Shown here: piece after piece, positions 51,228 through 59,962 of the stretch | Layout: the number at the start of each line of letters is the position of its first letter | Numbering within the stretch: the stretch's first letter is position 1 | DNA from: Anaerolineales bacterium | Lineage (GTDB): Bacteria > Chloroflexota > Anaerolineae > 4572-78 > NAK82 | DNA: 64,000 nt | Direction of reading: 5' to 3' | Assembly (NCBI GenBank): GCA_020343875.1 | Contig: CP070811.1 | Span: 4,596,205-4,660,204, forward strand | Made by a program: the position numbers and the translations under genes | Notes under the pieces: generated by a model | What the model was told of the DNA's origin: nothing | Seen by the model: only the letters and a program-made list of their open reading frames with translations | The model's database searches: none

Positions 51228-52478
51228 TCAACTTGCCGATGCTGCTGCATGTCGCCGTGCGCCTCGTACCACATCCAAGATGTAATCAATCTGGTGAGGG
51301 GTCAGCGACGATGCCGACGGCAGGTAGAAGCCTCTCTGGCACAGCATCTCGGCCACCGGATAGCGTTGCCCCTTAAATGCCTGATAATAGATAGGCTGAA
51401 AGTGCATCGGGATAAAGAAGGTGCGGGTCTCGATACCGCGTTCTGCCAGATAGGCCCTCAACTGGTCGCGGGTCATGCCGAATTCGTCTTCCACCAAGAT
51501 GGAATACATCCAGAAGACGTTTTTGGCCCACTCCATCTCGGGTGGTGTGACAATGCCGGGTATTTCCCGCAGGGAGGCGGTGTACCGGGCGGCATTGGCT
51601 CGCCTGGCCTGCACGAAGCCGGCCATCTGCTCGGTTTGGGCCAGGCCCACCGCGGCCTGCAAGTTGGTCATCCGGTAGTTGAAGCCCAGGTATTTGTGCC
51701 AGAAATGACGCTCTTCCGAGAAGGCGTGGTCACGCAGATTGCTGGCTAGCCGATAAATGTCGGGGTCATTGGTGGTGATCATCCCCCCCTCGCCGGTGGT
51801 GATGATCTTGTTGGCGTAGAAGCTGAAACAGGCAGCGTGTCCCAGCGAGCCGGCCCTACGCCCTCTGTATTCTGCTCCGTGGGCCTCCGCAGCATCTTCA
51901 ACGACGTAGAAGCCGTGTCGTTCCGCGAGTTCCACGAGGGGATCCATATCGACTGGGTGGCCATAGGTGTGAACCGGCATCACGGCGCGCGTGCGAGGTG
52001 TGATCTTGTCGGCGACCTGGTTCAGGTCCATGTTCCAGGTGGCGGGCTCTGAGTCCACCAGCACTGGCGTGGCGCCAGTGTAGGTTACGGCATTGATGGT
52101 GGCGATCATGGTGAAGGTGGGCAAGATCACCTCGTCGCCGGGACCAATGCCCAGCGTGGCCAGAGCCAGGTGCAAAGCCACCGTGCCGTTAGCGCAGGCA
52201 ATGCCATAGTGTGCATCGCTGGCTGCGGCAAAGGCTTCTTCGAAGCGCGGGATGTACTTGCCAGCCGACGAGATCCAGTTGCTCTCGATGCAATCCAAGA
52301 CGTACTTGGCCTCGTTTTCGCCCAGTGTCGGCTCACAGACGGGGATAACGCGTGACTGCAAATTGGTCTCGCTGACGGGTATGCGGGGAATGCTGACGCG
52401 CAATTCCGGATCGCGACCTGGGATGACCTTCGCCGCGTCACCCAGGTCTTCAGGTTTGAGTTCAGCCGGTTTCAGCAT
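51228..52478 (-). CDS. DegT/DnrJ/EryC1/StrS-family sugar aminotransferase
   Basis: A 416-residue PLP-dependent enzyme. It shows FAAASDAHYGIACANGTVALHLAL (about 78-101), DAAEAHGAEYRG (about 185), the PLP-binding Lys in YANKIITTGEGGM (about 219-231) and NYRMTNLQAAVGLAQ (about 270). It would aminate a nucleotide-keto-sugar to form an amino sugar for surface glycans. AAGGAG precedes the ATG. An N-terminal extension of about 45 residues before the first family motif is longer than usual. Confidence 0.94.
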   Translation of the reverse strand: MLKPAELKPEDLGDAAKVIPGRDPELRVSIPRIPVSETNLQSRVIPVCEPTLGENEAKYVLDCIESNWISSAGKYIPRFEEAFAAASDAHYGIACANGTVALHLALATLGIGPGDEVILPTFTMIATINAVTYTGATPVLVDSEPATWNMDLNQVADKITPRTRAVMPVHTYGHPVDMDPLVELAERHGFYVVEDAAEAHGAEYRGRRAGSLGHAACFSFYANKIITTGEGGMITTNDPDIYRLASNLRDHAFSEERHFWHKYLGFNYRMTNLQAAVGLAQTEQMAGFVQARRANAARYTASLREIPGIVTPPEMEWAKNVFWMYSILVEDEFGMTRDQLRAYLAERGIETRTFFIPMHFQPIYYQAFKGQRYPVAEMLCQRGFYLPSASSLTPHQIDYILDVVRGARRHAAASAS

Positions 52479-52494
52479 TTGTGGTGGCTCCTTA

Positions 52495-53214
52495 TCAGCT
52501 GTGTTTGGCCAGCCGTAGCCTTGCTATGGCGAGCACATAGTTCCAACCGCGTGTGACAAGCCCGAGTGAGTTGGTGGCTGTTTTCGACTCGCCTGTTTTG
52601 CGCGGTACCAATTGGTATGGAATTTCCTTCACGCGAAAGCCAGCGCGGGCTGCGCGATAGAGCAGGTCTATACAGTATTCACCGTAGTCGCCTTGCAGGT
52701 GGATCTGGTCGAAGACTTGGCGCCGGGCCAGGATGAAGCCGCTGGTGTAATCCCTGATGTGCCGCTCGAGTAGCAGCGAGGCTGTCATGTTGATGGTCCA
52801 GCTGAAGGCTTTGCCCACCCATGAGTGACCTATATCGCTCCCGCCGTTGATAAAGCGGGAACCGACGGCCAGGTCTGCTCCGTCGGCCAGGGCGGCGGCC
52901 AGACGAGGCAAGTCTTCGGGGGGCATGGAGAGGTCGCAATCCATCCAGCCGATCCAGCCTCCCTTGGCGTGGGCAATGCCCGTGGCGATGGCGGTGGTCA
53001 GGCCCCGCTCCTCGGTGCGTCGGATGAGGCGCACCCGCGAGTCTTGTTCAGCCAACTTGGACACTACCCGCCAGGTTCCGTCTGGAGAGTCGTCGTCCAC
53101 CACCAGCATCTCAACTTCGTAATCGGACAGGCTTGTTAAGCCTCGTTGGATGAGAGTGACAATGTTATCACGTTCATTGAAAGTGGGCAACACAATGGTA
53201 ATATCTGTGGGCAA
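52495..53214 (-). CDS. Family 2 glycosyltransferase (polyprenol-phosphate mannosyltransferase-like)
   Basis: A 239-residue protein with a TTG start and AAAGGG upstream. It has TFNERDNI (about 11-18), DDDSPDGTW (about 39-47), DCDLSMPPEDLPRL (about 93-106), and the GSRFINGGSD motif (about 117-126). These match dolichol/polyprenol-phosphate mannosyl or glucosyl transferases. There are no C-terminal membrane segments. It probably charges a lipid carrier with sugar for the large GT-C-like proteins divergently encoded at 53628-59008. Confidence 0.93.
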   Translation of the reverse strand: MPTDITIVLPTFNERDNIVTLIQRGLTSLSDYEVEMLVVDDDSPDGTWRVVSKLAEQDSRVRLIRRTEERGLTTAIATGIAHAKGGWIGWMDCDLSMPPEDLPRLAAALADGADLAVGSRFINGGSDIGHSWVGKAFSWTINMTASLLLERHIRDYTSGFILARRQVFDQIHLQGDYGEYCIDLLYRAARAGFRVKEIPYQLVPRKTGESKTATNSLGLVTRGWNYVLAIARLRLAKHS

Positions 53215-53226
53215 TCTGGATACCCT

Positions 53227-53255
53227 TTGACTAGTCTCTCATGGGTGACTATAAT
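53227..53255 (+). promoter_or_regulatory. Near-consensus plus-strand promoter in the divergent region
   Basis: TTGACT (53227-53232) and TATAAT (53250-53255) with exact 17-base spacing. The next plus-strand gene starts 373 bases later, so a long leader or a separate small RNA is possible. Confidence 0.6.
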
Positions 53256-53337
53256 GAGCGCAGCCCGCCAGACTTGACGGACGCCGATACAAAGTGCGTG
53301 GGATGACCTTACGCTGGAATTCGTCCGCTCAGATCGC

Positions 53338-53388
53338 CCAGCAAGCCAGCAAGTCAGCCGGCCAAGCGATCAATCCATCCCGACCAAG
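53338..53388. repeat. Degenerate 7-base-phased repeats in the divergent region
   Basis: Steps of 7 bases show related units such as CAGCAAG, CCAGCAA, GGCCAAG, CGATCAA and CGACCAA. The stretch 53215-53627 otherwise holds the two promoter candidates and an 80-codon frame (53389-53631) without a ribosome-binding site. Confidence 0.45.
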
Positions 53389-53568
53389 ATGCATTTTTCT
53401 CTGCCGTGCTGCCTATATGCATTGTTAGGGCTCTGTCAGCCTCCGACTGGGTGTGGATCGGTGGCCCTTTCCCGGCTGCTGGGCTACGATTGGGTCCTTG
53501 CCGGGCCCGTGCTCACCCTTTTGTGGCGCGCCGACCGATCACTGGCAGATGACGATATAAGACTTAGC

Positions 53569-53597
53569 TTGCCTGGTCATAGTGCGGGTATTGTAAT
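53569..53597 (+). promoter_or_regulatory. Possible proximal promoter for the GT-C-like operon
   Basis: TTGCCT (53569-53574) and TGTAAT (53592-53597) with 17-base spacing, 31 bases before the GTG start. Confidence 0.4.
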
Positions 53598-53627
53598 CAC
53601 AAAGCAACGTCTTGGCAATAACTTTGG

Positions 53628-56627
53628 GTGAAGATGCGCTTAAGAGACAGGGCAGTAAGTCAGTTCTCAATTTCTGTGGATCCTGGGCTGGTGGTGGCAC
53701 TGATCCTGGCCCTGTTCGCCATTTTCCCGCTAGTGGCTCATTCCGGGCTGCCCAATACGGCAGATGGCCCGGTACACCTGATGCGCCAAGCAGAACTGAA
53801 TCAAGCCTGGAAGGACGGAATTCTCTATCCCCGTTGGGCGCCGGATCTGGCCTATGGCTATGGGATGCCTCTTTTTCACTACGCCCCACCTCTACTGTAT
53901 TTCGTGACCCAGGCCATTCATCTGACCGGCTTGCCCCTTGACACCGCGATGAAGGGGGCCCTGGTACTGATGATGAGTCTCTACAGCCTGGGGATGTACC
54001 TCTTCGCACGAGACCTGTTCGGTCCGCGGGCGGGGTTGCTGGCGGCCGCTGTCTATCTCTACGCTCCTTACCGCCTGCGAGAGGCGTACATCCAGGGGAA
54101 TTACGGCCAATTCTGCGGTCTGGCTTTCTATCCCCTTATCCTGTGGTCCTTTCGAGGCCTGGTCAGTGACCGGCGCTCTGGATATTTGCCGCTAGCAGCG
54201 CTATCGCTGGCCGGGCTACTGCTGAGCCACAACATCAGTGCCATGATCTTTGCGCCGTTCTTTGGGGCATATTTGGTCTTTTTGTGGGTGGAGAATCGGC
54301 GGACCAAGAACCAGGCGACTCACCGACTCAGGGCGTCGAGGGACCAGGAAATCGAGCGAGTGGAAGGCAGGGAAAGCGGTACACTGGGGAGTCAGGAACC
54401 GAGGTTGCCCGATGCGCTGATACCTGATTTCTTGAATTTAGCCGTTGCTATCGGCCTGGGCCTGGGCCTGTCGGCCTTCTTCTGGCTGCCGGCCTTTGGC
54501 GAGCGAGACTTGATCCGCCTGGCGGGCATCACCAGCGGTTTTTTCGATTTCCGGCATAATTTCATCGACCTGACTGAGTTGGTGGCCTTGCCTCGGCCCC
54601 TGGACCTGTCGGCTATCAATCCCTACTATCCGCTGAGCCTGGGACTGCCGCAGATGGTGTTGGCTGCCCTGGGCGTGCTAGGCCTGGTAGCTTATGGCGT
54701 GTTGCGAATTGCGCAGCGCTGGGGCCTGGGCGCCGGGCCCAGGTACCTGAAGGCTGATCGGCGTTGGGGGTCTGCGGCAGGTCACGCGCTGTTCTTTACT
54801 GTTGCCCTGCTGTTGGCCGCCTTTCTGACCTTGCCCTATTCGCGGTTGATCTGGGAGAAAGTTCCTTTGCTGGAACTGGCTGAGTTTCCCTGGCGGCTGC
54901 TAGGGCCAGCGCTTCTGAGTGCGGCGGTGCTATCTGGGGCGGCTTTGCATCTGTCTGAGAGGCTGGGGGCGGGCCGAGGGGACCTGAGGATATTGGGGGT
55001 TGGCCTGTTCTTTACGCTGGCTGCCAATCTTTTCTATCTCTACCCGGTCCAGTTCATCCCCTGGGGCACGCCTACCCCGGCCGAGGTGCTGGCCTATGAG
55101 GCCCAATCGGGGGCCATTGGCACCACCAGCACCGGCGAATTTCTGCCCCGCTGGGCGAATCGCTATCCATCTCCTGGGGCCCTCGGCACTGACTACGCGG
55201 CCGGCCGGCTGCCTGGCAAGTTGGAACCAACCTCTCTACCCGTGGGAGCGACTGCTACCACGCTGAGCCATACGGCGCGCGAGACACGGGTGGCCGTCAG
55301 CAGCCCGGTGCCGTTCATAGCTACTTTCCGCGCGCTGTACTGGCCCGGCTGGCGGGTGGCGCTAGTGGAGGGGAGCGAAGCGCGCCAGCTCGACAATGTC
55401 CAGATCACTCAGCCGGATGGCCTCATCCGTGTTCAGCTTCCGGCCGGCGAATACCAGGTCGGTTTGCGCCTCTTTCCTACTCCCCTCCGGCGGGCGGCGA
55501 CGGTTATTTCGCTTGTATCGATGGTGATTCTTCTTGGCTGGGTCCTAGGCCGGCCCCTGAACCGGAGGACTGGGGGATGGGAGGCTTGGACGGCTGGAAG
55601 ACTGGCAGCTGTCCAAGGCCTCACACTCTCAATTTTACAGGCCGCAGTGATCGGCACTGGCCTGGTGGTCGGACTGGTGGTCACACGCCCCATGGCCAGT
55701 TGGTTCCAGGTTCAGTCGCCGCCGGATGTGGCCTACGGTGCGCAACACACTTTGCGGGCCGATTTTGGCGATCAAATTCGCCTGCTGGCTTTTGACCTCC
55801 CCGCTGGAGGCTGGGGGGACGGAGAGACGACAAGTGATTCGTTGCTTCCTACAATCCAGGCCGAGGCCGGAAGCACATTGCCGATTGTGCTCTACTGGCG
55901 GGCGCTGGAGCCGTTGGTGACTGACTATAGCGTCTTTGTCCACCTCGATGCGCCGGATGGGAACACTTACGCTGGTGCCGACGAGCTGAACCCAGAGGAC
56001 ATTCCTACCTCCCACTGGCCGCCCTCGCTCTACCTGCGCAACCCGATGAGTGTGACGTTGGAGGCCGGTCTGCCGCCTATTCGCTACATGCTGACGGTTG
56101 GCCTCTATGATGACCAGAATGGGCAGCGGTTGCCGGTGACTGGCTGCGACGGGTGCTCCGCGATCGGTGCCTTTGGGGATGCTCTACCGCTGGCCTACGT
56201 ATGGCTCTCGGCGCCCCGACCGTTGTCCGAGCGTAACGTGCCGCGCAGGCTCGATTACCGCCTGGACGATAAGATTACGCTCCTGGGATATACGCTGAGC
56301 GCAGCTGATCCCCCTACGCTCACTCTCTATTGGCGGGCCGACTCCCCAGTGGCAGAGCGGTATGTTGTCTTCGTTCACGCACTGGGAGCGGGCGGAGAGA
56401 TGTTGGAGCAGTTCGACGGGGAGCCACTGAACGGGCTCTATCCTACGCATACCTGGCGAATTGGTCAGATTATTGAAGATTCGCGCGCAGTCGCAATAAC
56501 AGAGTCGACGGCGGCCCTAGTCGTCGGTTTGTACGATCCAGCCAGCCTAATGCGGCTGTCGGTGACTGACTCAAGCGGCCGGCTTGTTCCCGAGGATGCG
56601 ATCAGGTTGCAGGTAGCAGGCGACTGA
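53628..56627 (+). CDS. Large GT-C-like membrane protein (6-pyruvoyl-tetrahydropterin-synthase-related domain)
   Basis: A 999-residue protein from a GTG (or ATG at 53634). The N-terminal half contains about ten membrane segments with the motif NTADGPVHLMRQAELNQAW (about 43-61) and YAPPLLYFVTQAIH, typical of the PTPS-related/GT-C-like membrane family. It has extracytoplasmic beta domains toward the C-terminus (about 715-830 and 870-990), both containing LTLYWRA-type cores. It likely transfers sugars from a lipid carrier to surface glycans or proteins. Stretches at 54302 and 55567 look like low-complexity insertions. It overlaps the next gene by one base. Confidence 0.82.
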   Translation: MKMRLRDRAVSQFSISVDPGLVVALILALFAIFPLVAHSGLPNTADGPVHLMRQAELNQAWKDGILYPRWAPDLAYGYGMPLFHYAPPLLYFVTQAIHLTGLPLDTAMKGALVLMMSLYSLGMYLFARDLFGPRAGLLAAAVYLYAPYRLREAYIQGNYGQFCGLAFYPLILWSFRGLVSDRRSGYLPLAALSLAGLLLSHNISAMIFAPFFGAYLVFLWVENRRTKNQATHRLRASRDQEIERVEGRESGTLGSQEPRLPDALIPDFLNLAVAIGLGLGLSAFFWLPAFGERDLIRLAGITSGFFDFRHNFIDLTELVALPRPLDLSAINPYYPLSLGLPQMVLAALGVLGLVAYGVLRIAQRWGLGAGPRYLKADRRWGSAAGHALFFTVALLLAAFLTLPYSRLIWEKVPLLELAEFPWRLLGPALLSAAVLSGAALHLSERLGAGRGDLRILGVGLFFTLAANLFYLYPVQFIPWGTPTPAEVLAYEAQSGAIGTTSTGEFLPRWANRYPSPGALGTDYAAGRLPGKLEPTSLPVGATATTLSHTARETRVAVSSPVPFIATFRALYWPGWRVALVEGSEARQLDNVQITQPDGLIRVQLPAGEYQVGLRLFPTPLRRAATVISLVSMVILLGWVLGRPLNRRTGGWEAWTAGRLAAVQGLTLSILQAAVIGTGLVVGLVVTRPMASWFQVQSPPDVAYGAQHTLRADFGDQIRLLAFDLPAGGWGDGETTSDSLLPTIQAEAGSTLPIVLYWRALEPLVTDYSVFVHLDAPDGNTYAGADELNPEDIPTSHWPPSLYLRNPMSVTLEAGLPPIRYMLTVGLYDDQNGQRLPVTGCDGCSAIGAFGDALPLAYVWLSAPRPLSERNVPRRLDYRLDDKITLLGYTLSAADPPTLTLYWRADSPVAERYVVFVHALGAGGEMLEQFDGEPLNGLYPTHTWRIGQIIEDSRAVAITESTAALVVGLYDPASLMRLSVTDSSGRLVPEDAIRLQVAGD
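54302..54365. repeat. Heptamer-phased insertion inside the GT-C-like gene
   Basis: Units GACCAAG, AACCAGG, CGACTCA, CCGACTC, AGGGCGT, CGAGGGA, CCAGGAA, ATCGAGC follow in 7-base steps. They encode a hydrophilic loop between membrane segments that breaks the otherwise conserved hydrophobic pattern. Confidence 0.5.
55567..55615. repeat. Second heptamer-phased insertion inside the GT-C-like gene
   Basis: Units GGACTGG, GGGATGG, GAGGCTT, GGACGGC, TGGAAGA, CTGGCAG, CTGTCCA follow in 7-base steps between two membrane segments. Confidence 0.45.
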
Positions 56628-59008
56628 TGACAGACAGCAGAGGGAAGGGTTTAGAGCGCAGGGAGGCGGAAGTCAGATTGACGCAGGGAGGGGCCAGCGG
56701 TCGGCAGTTGAAGGACCACAGCTTGCGACGAGGCCTGGTTTTCACGCTGTTGATCCTGACTCTATATCTCTGCCTCACGCTCATCATCACCCATCCGCTG
56801 TGGTTGCATCTGACTTCTTCGGTGCCAGGAGATATTGGTGACCCACTGCTCAACACCTGGATCCTAGCCTGGGATGCCCATGCGCTGCTGACCGATCCGC
56901 TCCATTTGTTCGACGCCAACATCTTCTATCCTTTGCCCAATACGTTGGCTTACTCAGAGCATTTGCTCTCCACAGCGATGCTGGTGCTGCCGCTGACATG
57001 GGTCAGCGGTGAGCCGGTGCTGGGTTATAATCTGGGTCTGCTGTTGAGCTTTCCGCTGGCCGGGCTGGGGATGTATCTGCTGACCCTGTTCTGGACGGGT
57101 CGCCGGGGACCCGCCTTGCTGGCTGGCTTGGCTTTCGCTTTTGCTCCCTACCGGCTGGCGTCCATCGCCCACTTGCAACTGCTGACTGTTCAATGGCTTC
57201 CCTTCAGCTTGCTGGCGCTGGACCGTTTGCTGAGTCAAGGATTGCGGAGTACAGAACATGGGACAGGAAGAACGGGGGCTACGCAGCAAAAGGGCCGGAT
57301 TTCATCTTTCACCCTCCAGCTCTCATCCTTTGTCATTTTTACCAGCCTGCAAATCCTGGCCAGTTGGTATTTGGCGGTTTTCAGCGGCCTGGTTTTGGGG
57401 CTATACGTGTTGGTCTGGTTGCTGGCCCGTTCGAGTCCAAAGGTAGTTGCAGGAAGGGGCTGGGGGCTGATTGGCGCTGTGGTGCTCGTGGCTGGATTTA
57501 CAACCCTCTTGGCGTTGCCGTACCTGGAGGTTCTGCCCGAATTGCAGGCAGCACGTCCGGTGTCACTGGCTGCCTCGTTTGCTGCCTGGCCCACTGATTA
57601 CCTGATAGCCCCTTCCTACTTGCGTATCGCCGGCCCGTTAATGCGGAAATTTGCGGAACGTCCCGGCTTCACCGAAGAGAACGCGCTTTTCCCGGGCATC
57701 GTTGGCCCGCTGCTGGCTTTGATAGGGCTGACAGTGGCTTCGCTCCGCCTGCGGGGCGCCAGGCGCGGGAAAATCATTGGGCTGGGAGTGATTTTGGTTA
57801 CTTCGCTGGCCCTGACCTTCGGGGGGCCATACCAAGCTCTGACCCGCTTGCTGCCAGCGCTGACAGTGGTGCGCGTGCCGCCGCGTTGGGTCATCCCGGC
57901 TACCTTCGCCCTGGCCGCCCTGGCAGGTTATGGGGCTGCCTGGTTGCGTGGCGGAGGATGGGCGGCAGACCGTAGACAGCAGGAAGTTGTTCCACGCGCT
58001 TCTCGGCGCCGCTCCGGATGGAGGGCGCCTGCCGTCTATAGCCTGCTTTTCTTGCTACTATTTGCAGAGTCTTTCGCCGCCCCACTGCCGCTGGCACGCG
58101 TTGGGGCCAGGGACGAGCTGCCGCCCGTCTACTATGCCTTGCGGGAGGTGTCGCTTCAGGAGCCAGGAGAGTGGGCGGTGGTGGAACTGCCGATGCATGT
58201 GGCGCCAGCCCCAGAGTTTCCGGAGACCAAGCGACTATACGCCAGCACCCTGGGTTGGTGGGGGTTGGTGAATGGTTATAGCGGTTTTACGCCCGCAGGC
58301 CAGATGGCGTTGGGCCAGGTTATGGCGGACTTTCCCGGGGAGAGGGCACTTGAAGCCGTGCGAACGTTGGGCGCTGCCGGCGTGCGCTACCTGGTGATAC
58401 ATCCTGGTGAAGCGCCTCTGGACCGAGAGCGATGGGAGGAGCACGAGCGCTGGCAGGTCGAGCGACAGGCCAGCCTGCTGCCGCTGGGTGATTTCGGTCC
58501 CGATGGGCTGTACCTCATAAACCCCTACGGTGAGGGCTTGATCACCCAGCCAGACGGGGTTGGGGATGCGTATTGGTCATCTCATAAGCCGAGTCCGGTG
58601 GATGTGCGTTTCAAGGTGCCAGGCTTGGAGGGTGAACTTCGGTTGTTGGCTTATCTTCTGACTGAAACCAGATTGGCCCCTGAGTTGAGACTTACGCCTC
58701 AAACGAGACTTACGCTTTACTGGCAGGCGACAGGCCCGCTAGGCGCAGACTATACGGTCTTCGTGCATAGCCTGGGCGCTGGTGGAGAGCTAATTGGCCA
58801 GGCCGATAGCCAGCCGGTGGCAAACCACTACCCGACGAGCGGGTGGCGGCCGGAGGAGATTGTGCAAGACAGTCGCCCGGTACTCGCTGGCGACCGTTAC
58901 CTGGTAGGTCTGTACCATCCGGCCACCGGCGAGCGATTGCCTGCTTTCACACCCGATGGGTCGCGCCTGACAGATGATGCAGTGATCTTGCCGGACACCC
59001 AGCCGTAA
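56627..59008 (+). CDS. Large GT-C-like membrane protein, second of pair
   Basis: A 793-residue protein. About ten membrane segments cover residues 40-490, with PGDIGDPLLNTWILAWDAHAL (about 67-87) and FDANIFYPLPNTLAYSEH (about 92-110), a motif pair that recurs in this family. A C-terminal extracytoplasmic beta domain (about 660-790) has LTLYWQATGPLGADYTVFVH, clearly related to the C-terminal domains of the preceding gene. Its ATG overlaps that gene's stop by one base, so both are co-translated. The role, by analogy, is lipid-carrier-dependent glycosylation outside the membrane. Confidence 0.82.
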   Translation: MTDSRGKGLERREAEVRLTQGGASGRQLKDHSLRRGLVFTLLILTLYLCLTLIITHPLWLHLTSSVPGDIGDPLLNTWILAWDAHALLTDPLHLFDANIFYPLPNTLAYSEHLLSTAMLVLPLTWVSGEPVLGYNLGLLLSFPLAGLGMYLLTLFWTGRRGPALLAGLAFAFAPYRLASIAHLQLLTVQWLPFSLLALDRLLSQGLRSTEHGTGRTGATQQKGRISSFTLQLSSFVIFTSLQILASWYLAVFSGLVLGLYVLVWLLARSSPKVVAGRGWGLIGAVVLVAGFTTLLALPYLEVLPELQAARPVSLAASFAAWPTDYLIAPSYLRIAGPLMRKFAERPGFTEENALFPGIVGPLLALIGLTVASLRLRGARRGKIIGLGVILVTSLALTFGGPYQALTRLLPALTVVRVPPRWVIPATFALAALAGYGAAWLRGGGWAADRRQQEVVPRASRRRSGWRAPAVYSLLFLLLFAESFAAPLPLARVGARDELPPVYYALREVSLQEPGEWAVVELPMHVAPAPEFPETKRLYASTLGWWGLVNGYSGFTPAGQMALGQVMADFPGERALEAVRTLGAAGVRYLVIHPGEAPLDRERWEEHERWQVERQASLLPLGDFGPDGLYLINPYGEGLITQPDGVGDAYWSSHKPSPVDVRFKVPGLEGELRLLAYLLTETRLAPELRLTPQTRLTLYWQATGPLGADYTVFVHSLGAGGELIGQADSQPVANHYPTSGWRPEEIVQDSRPVLAGDRYLVGLYHPATGERLPAFTPDGSRLTDDAVILPDTQP

Positions 59009-59338
59009 TGGGATTGCAGGATCAGCCTGCCTGTGGCACCTACGGCGCTGGCAGGCCAGCGGCGGCGTTGGTGATTCATAACCCGTGAGGCATATCCCCC
59101 AAGGAGCCTGGCTGGCGAGCGACGCCCGGAGCTTGTTCAACGGAAAGTACACCTCCCGCCTGGTATTGGCTGGCCAATGCCTGCTCGCCTACGTGTTCGA
59201 AGGGGACGTAATATCCTGGTTTCGTAGCACCCAACCTTGAGAGCTTTGGGCAAGGCCGGTTGGCCAGTTAGTTGCCAGGCCATTCCAATGCCCATTTAAG
59301 TCATGTGGGATAGGGCTGAGGTGAGTGGCGATTTTCAT
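59009..59338. other. Intergenic region after the GT-C-like pair
   Basis: No gene is supported in these 330 bases. Two short palindromes are present: CGCTGGC-AG-GCCAGCG (59046-59061) and ATTGGC-TG-GCCAAT (59165-59178). Neither is followed by a T-run. An open stretch near 59150-59240 could be a worn gene end, but no family is recognisable. Confidence 0.4.
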
Positions 59339-59367
59339 TTGAAGGAATGCGTCGGTTATGTTATAAT
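59339..59367 (+). promoter_or_regulatory. Promoter for moaC
   Basis: TTGAAG (59339-59344) and TATAAT (59362-59367) with 17-base spacing. The leader before the ATG at 59387 would be only about 12 bases, so a molybdenum-cofactor riboswitch is not present here. Confidence 0.6.
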
Positions 59368-59386
59368 CGCTGCCCAGGTGAAGGAA

Positions 59387-59875
59387 ATGAAATTGAGCCA
59401 CATTGACGAGCAAGGCCGCGCCCGCATGGTAGACGTGGGACACAAAGCAGATACCCAGCGTGAAGCGATTGCCAAGGGGCGTGTTTTGATGCAGCCTGAA
59501 ACGCTGACGCTCATCCAGGAGGGGGGTCTGCCCAAGGGAGACGTTTTGGCTGTGGCCCAGGTGGCCGGGGTCATGGCGGCCAAGCGAACTCACGAACTCA
59601 TTCCTATGTGCCATCCTCTGTTGCTGACCCACGTTGGTGTGGAATTTGAGTCGCAGGGGCCAGATGAAGAGCATGACCTGGCTGCCATTGACATCACCGT
59701 TACGGTACGAACCACAGGCAAGACCGGGGTGGAGATGGAAGCTCTCACCGGCGTGGCCCTGGCCGGGTTGACGATTTACGATATGTGCAAAGCGGTGGAC
59801 CGGGGCATGCGACTGGAGGCTGTGCGGTTGGTGCGAAAGAGCGGGGGCAAGATAGGGGAGTGGGTCGGGGCATAG
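59387..59875 (+). CDS. moaC: Cyclic pyranopterin monophosphate synthase MoaC
   Basis: A protein of 162 residues from the ATG at 59387, the usual MoaC length. The family signatures are VDVGHKADTQREAIAKG (about 15-31), AAKRTHELIPMCHPLLLT (about 65-82) and GVEMEALTGVALAGLTIYDMCKAVD (from about 115), including the catalytic Lys and Asp regions. It makes cyclic pyranopterin monophosphate, the first stable intermediate of molybdenum-cofactor synthesis, together with MoaA (not in the window). The MoaD-MoaE fusion gene follows 87 bases later. Confidence 0.97.
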   Translation: MKLSHIDEQGRARMVDVGHKADTQREAIAKGRVLMQPETLTLIQEGGLPKGDVLAVAQVAGVMAAKRTHELIPMCHPLLLTHVGVEFESQGPDEEHDLAAIDITVTVRTTGKTGVEMEALTGVALAGLTIYDMCKAVDRGMRLEAVRLVRKSGGKIGEWVGA

Positions 59876-59962
59876 CAGACGGCCTACCGCGTGCATCGTT
59901 AGTCGCACGAAATGAACAACTTGGTGGGAACTGGACTGCGCGTTGGCGCATTTGAGGCGGTG

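Noticed and set aside
53389-53631. An 80-codon plus-strand frame upstream of the GT-C-like gene
   Set aside because: No ribosome-binding site before its ATG, no family resemblance, and it overlaps the GT-C-like start and a promoter candidate.
59009-59386. A molybdenum-cofactor riboswitch upstream of moaC
   Set aside because: The promoter at 59339-59367 leaves only about 12 bases of leader, too short for any riboswitch.
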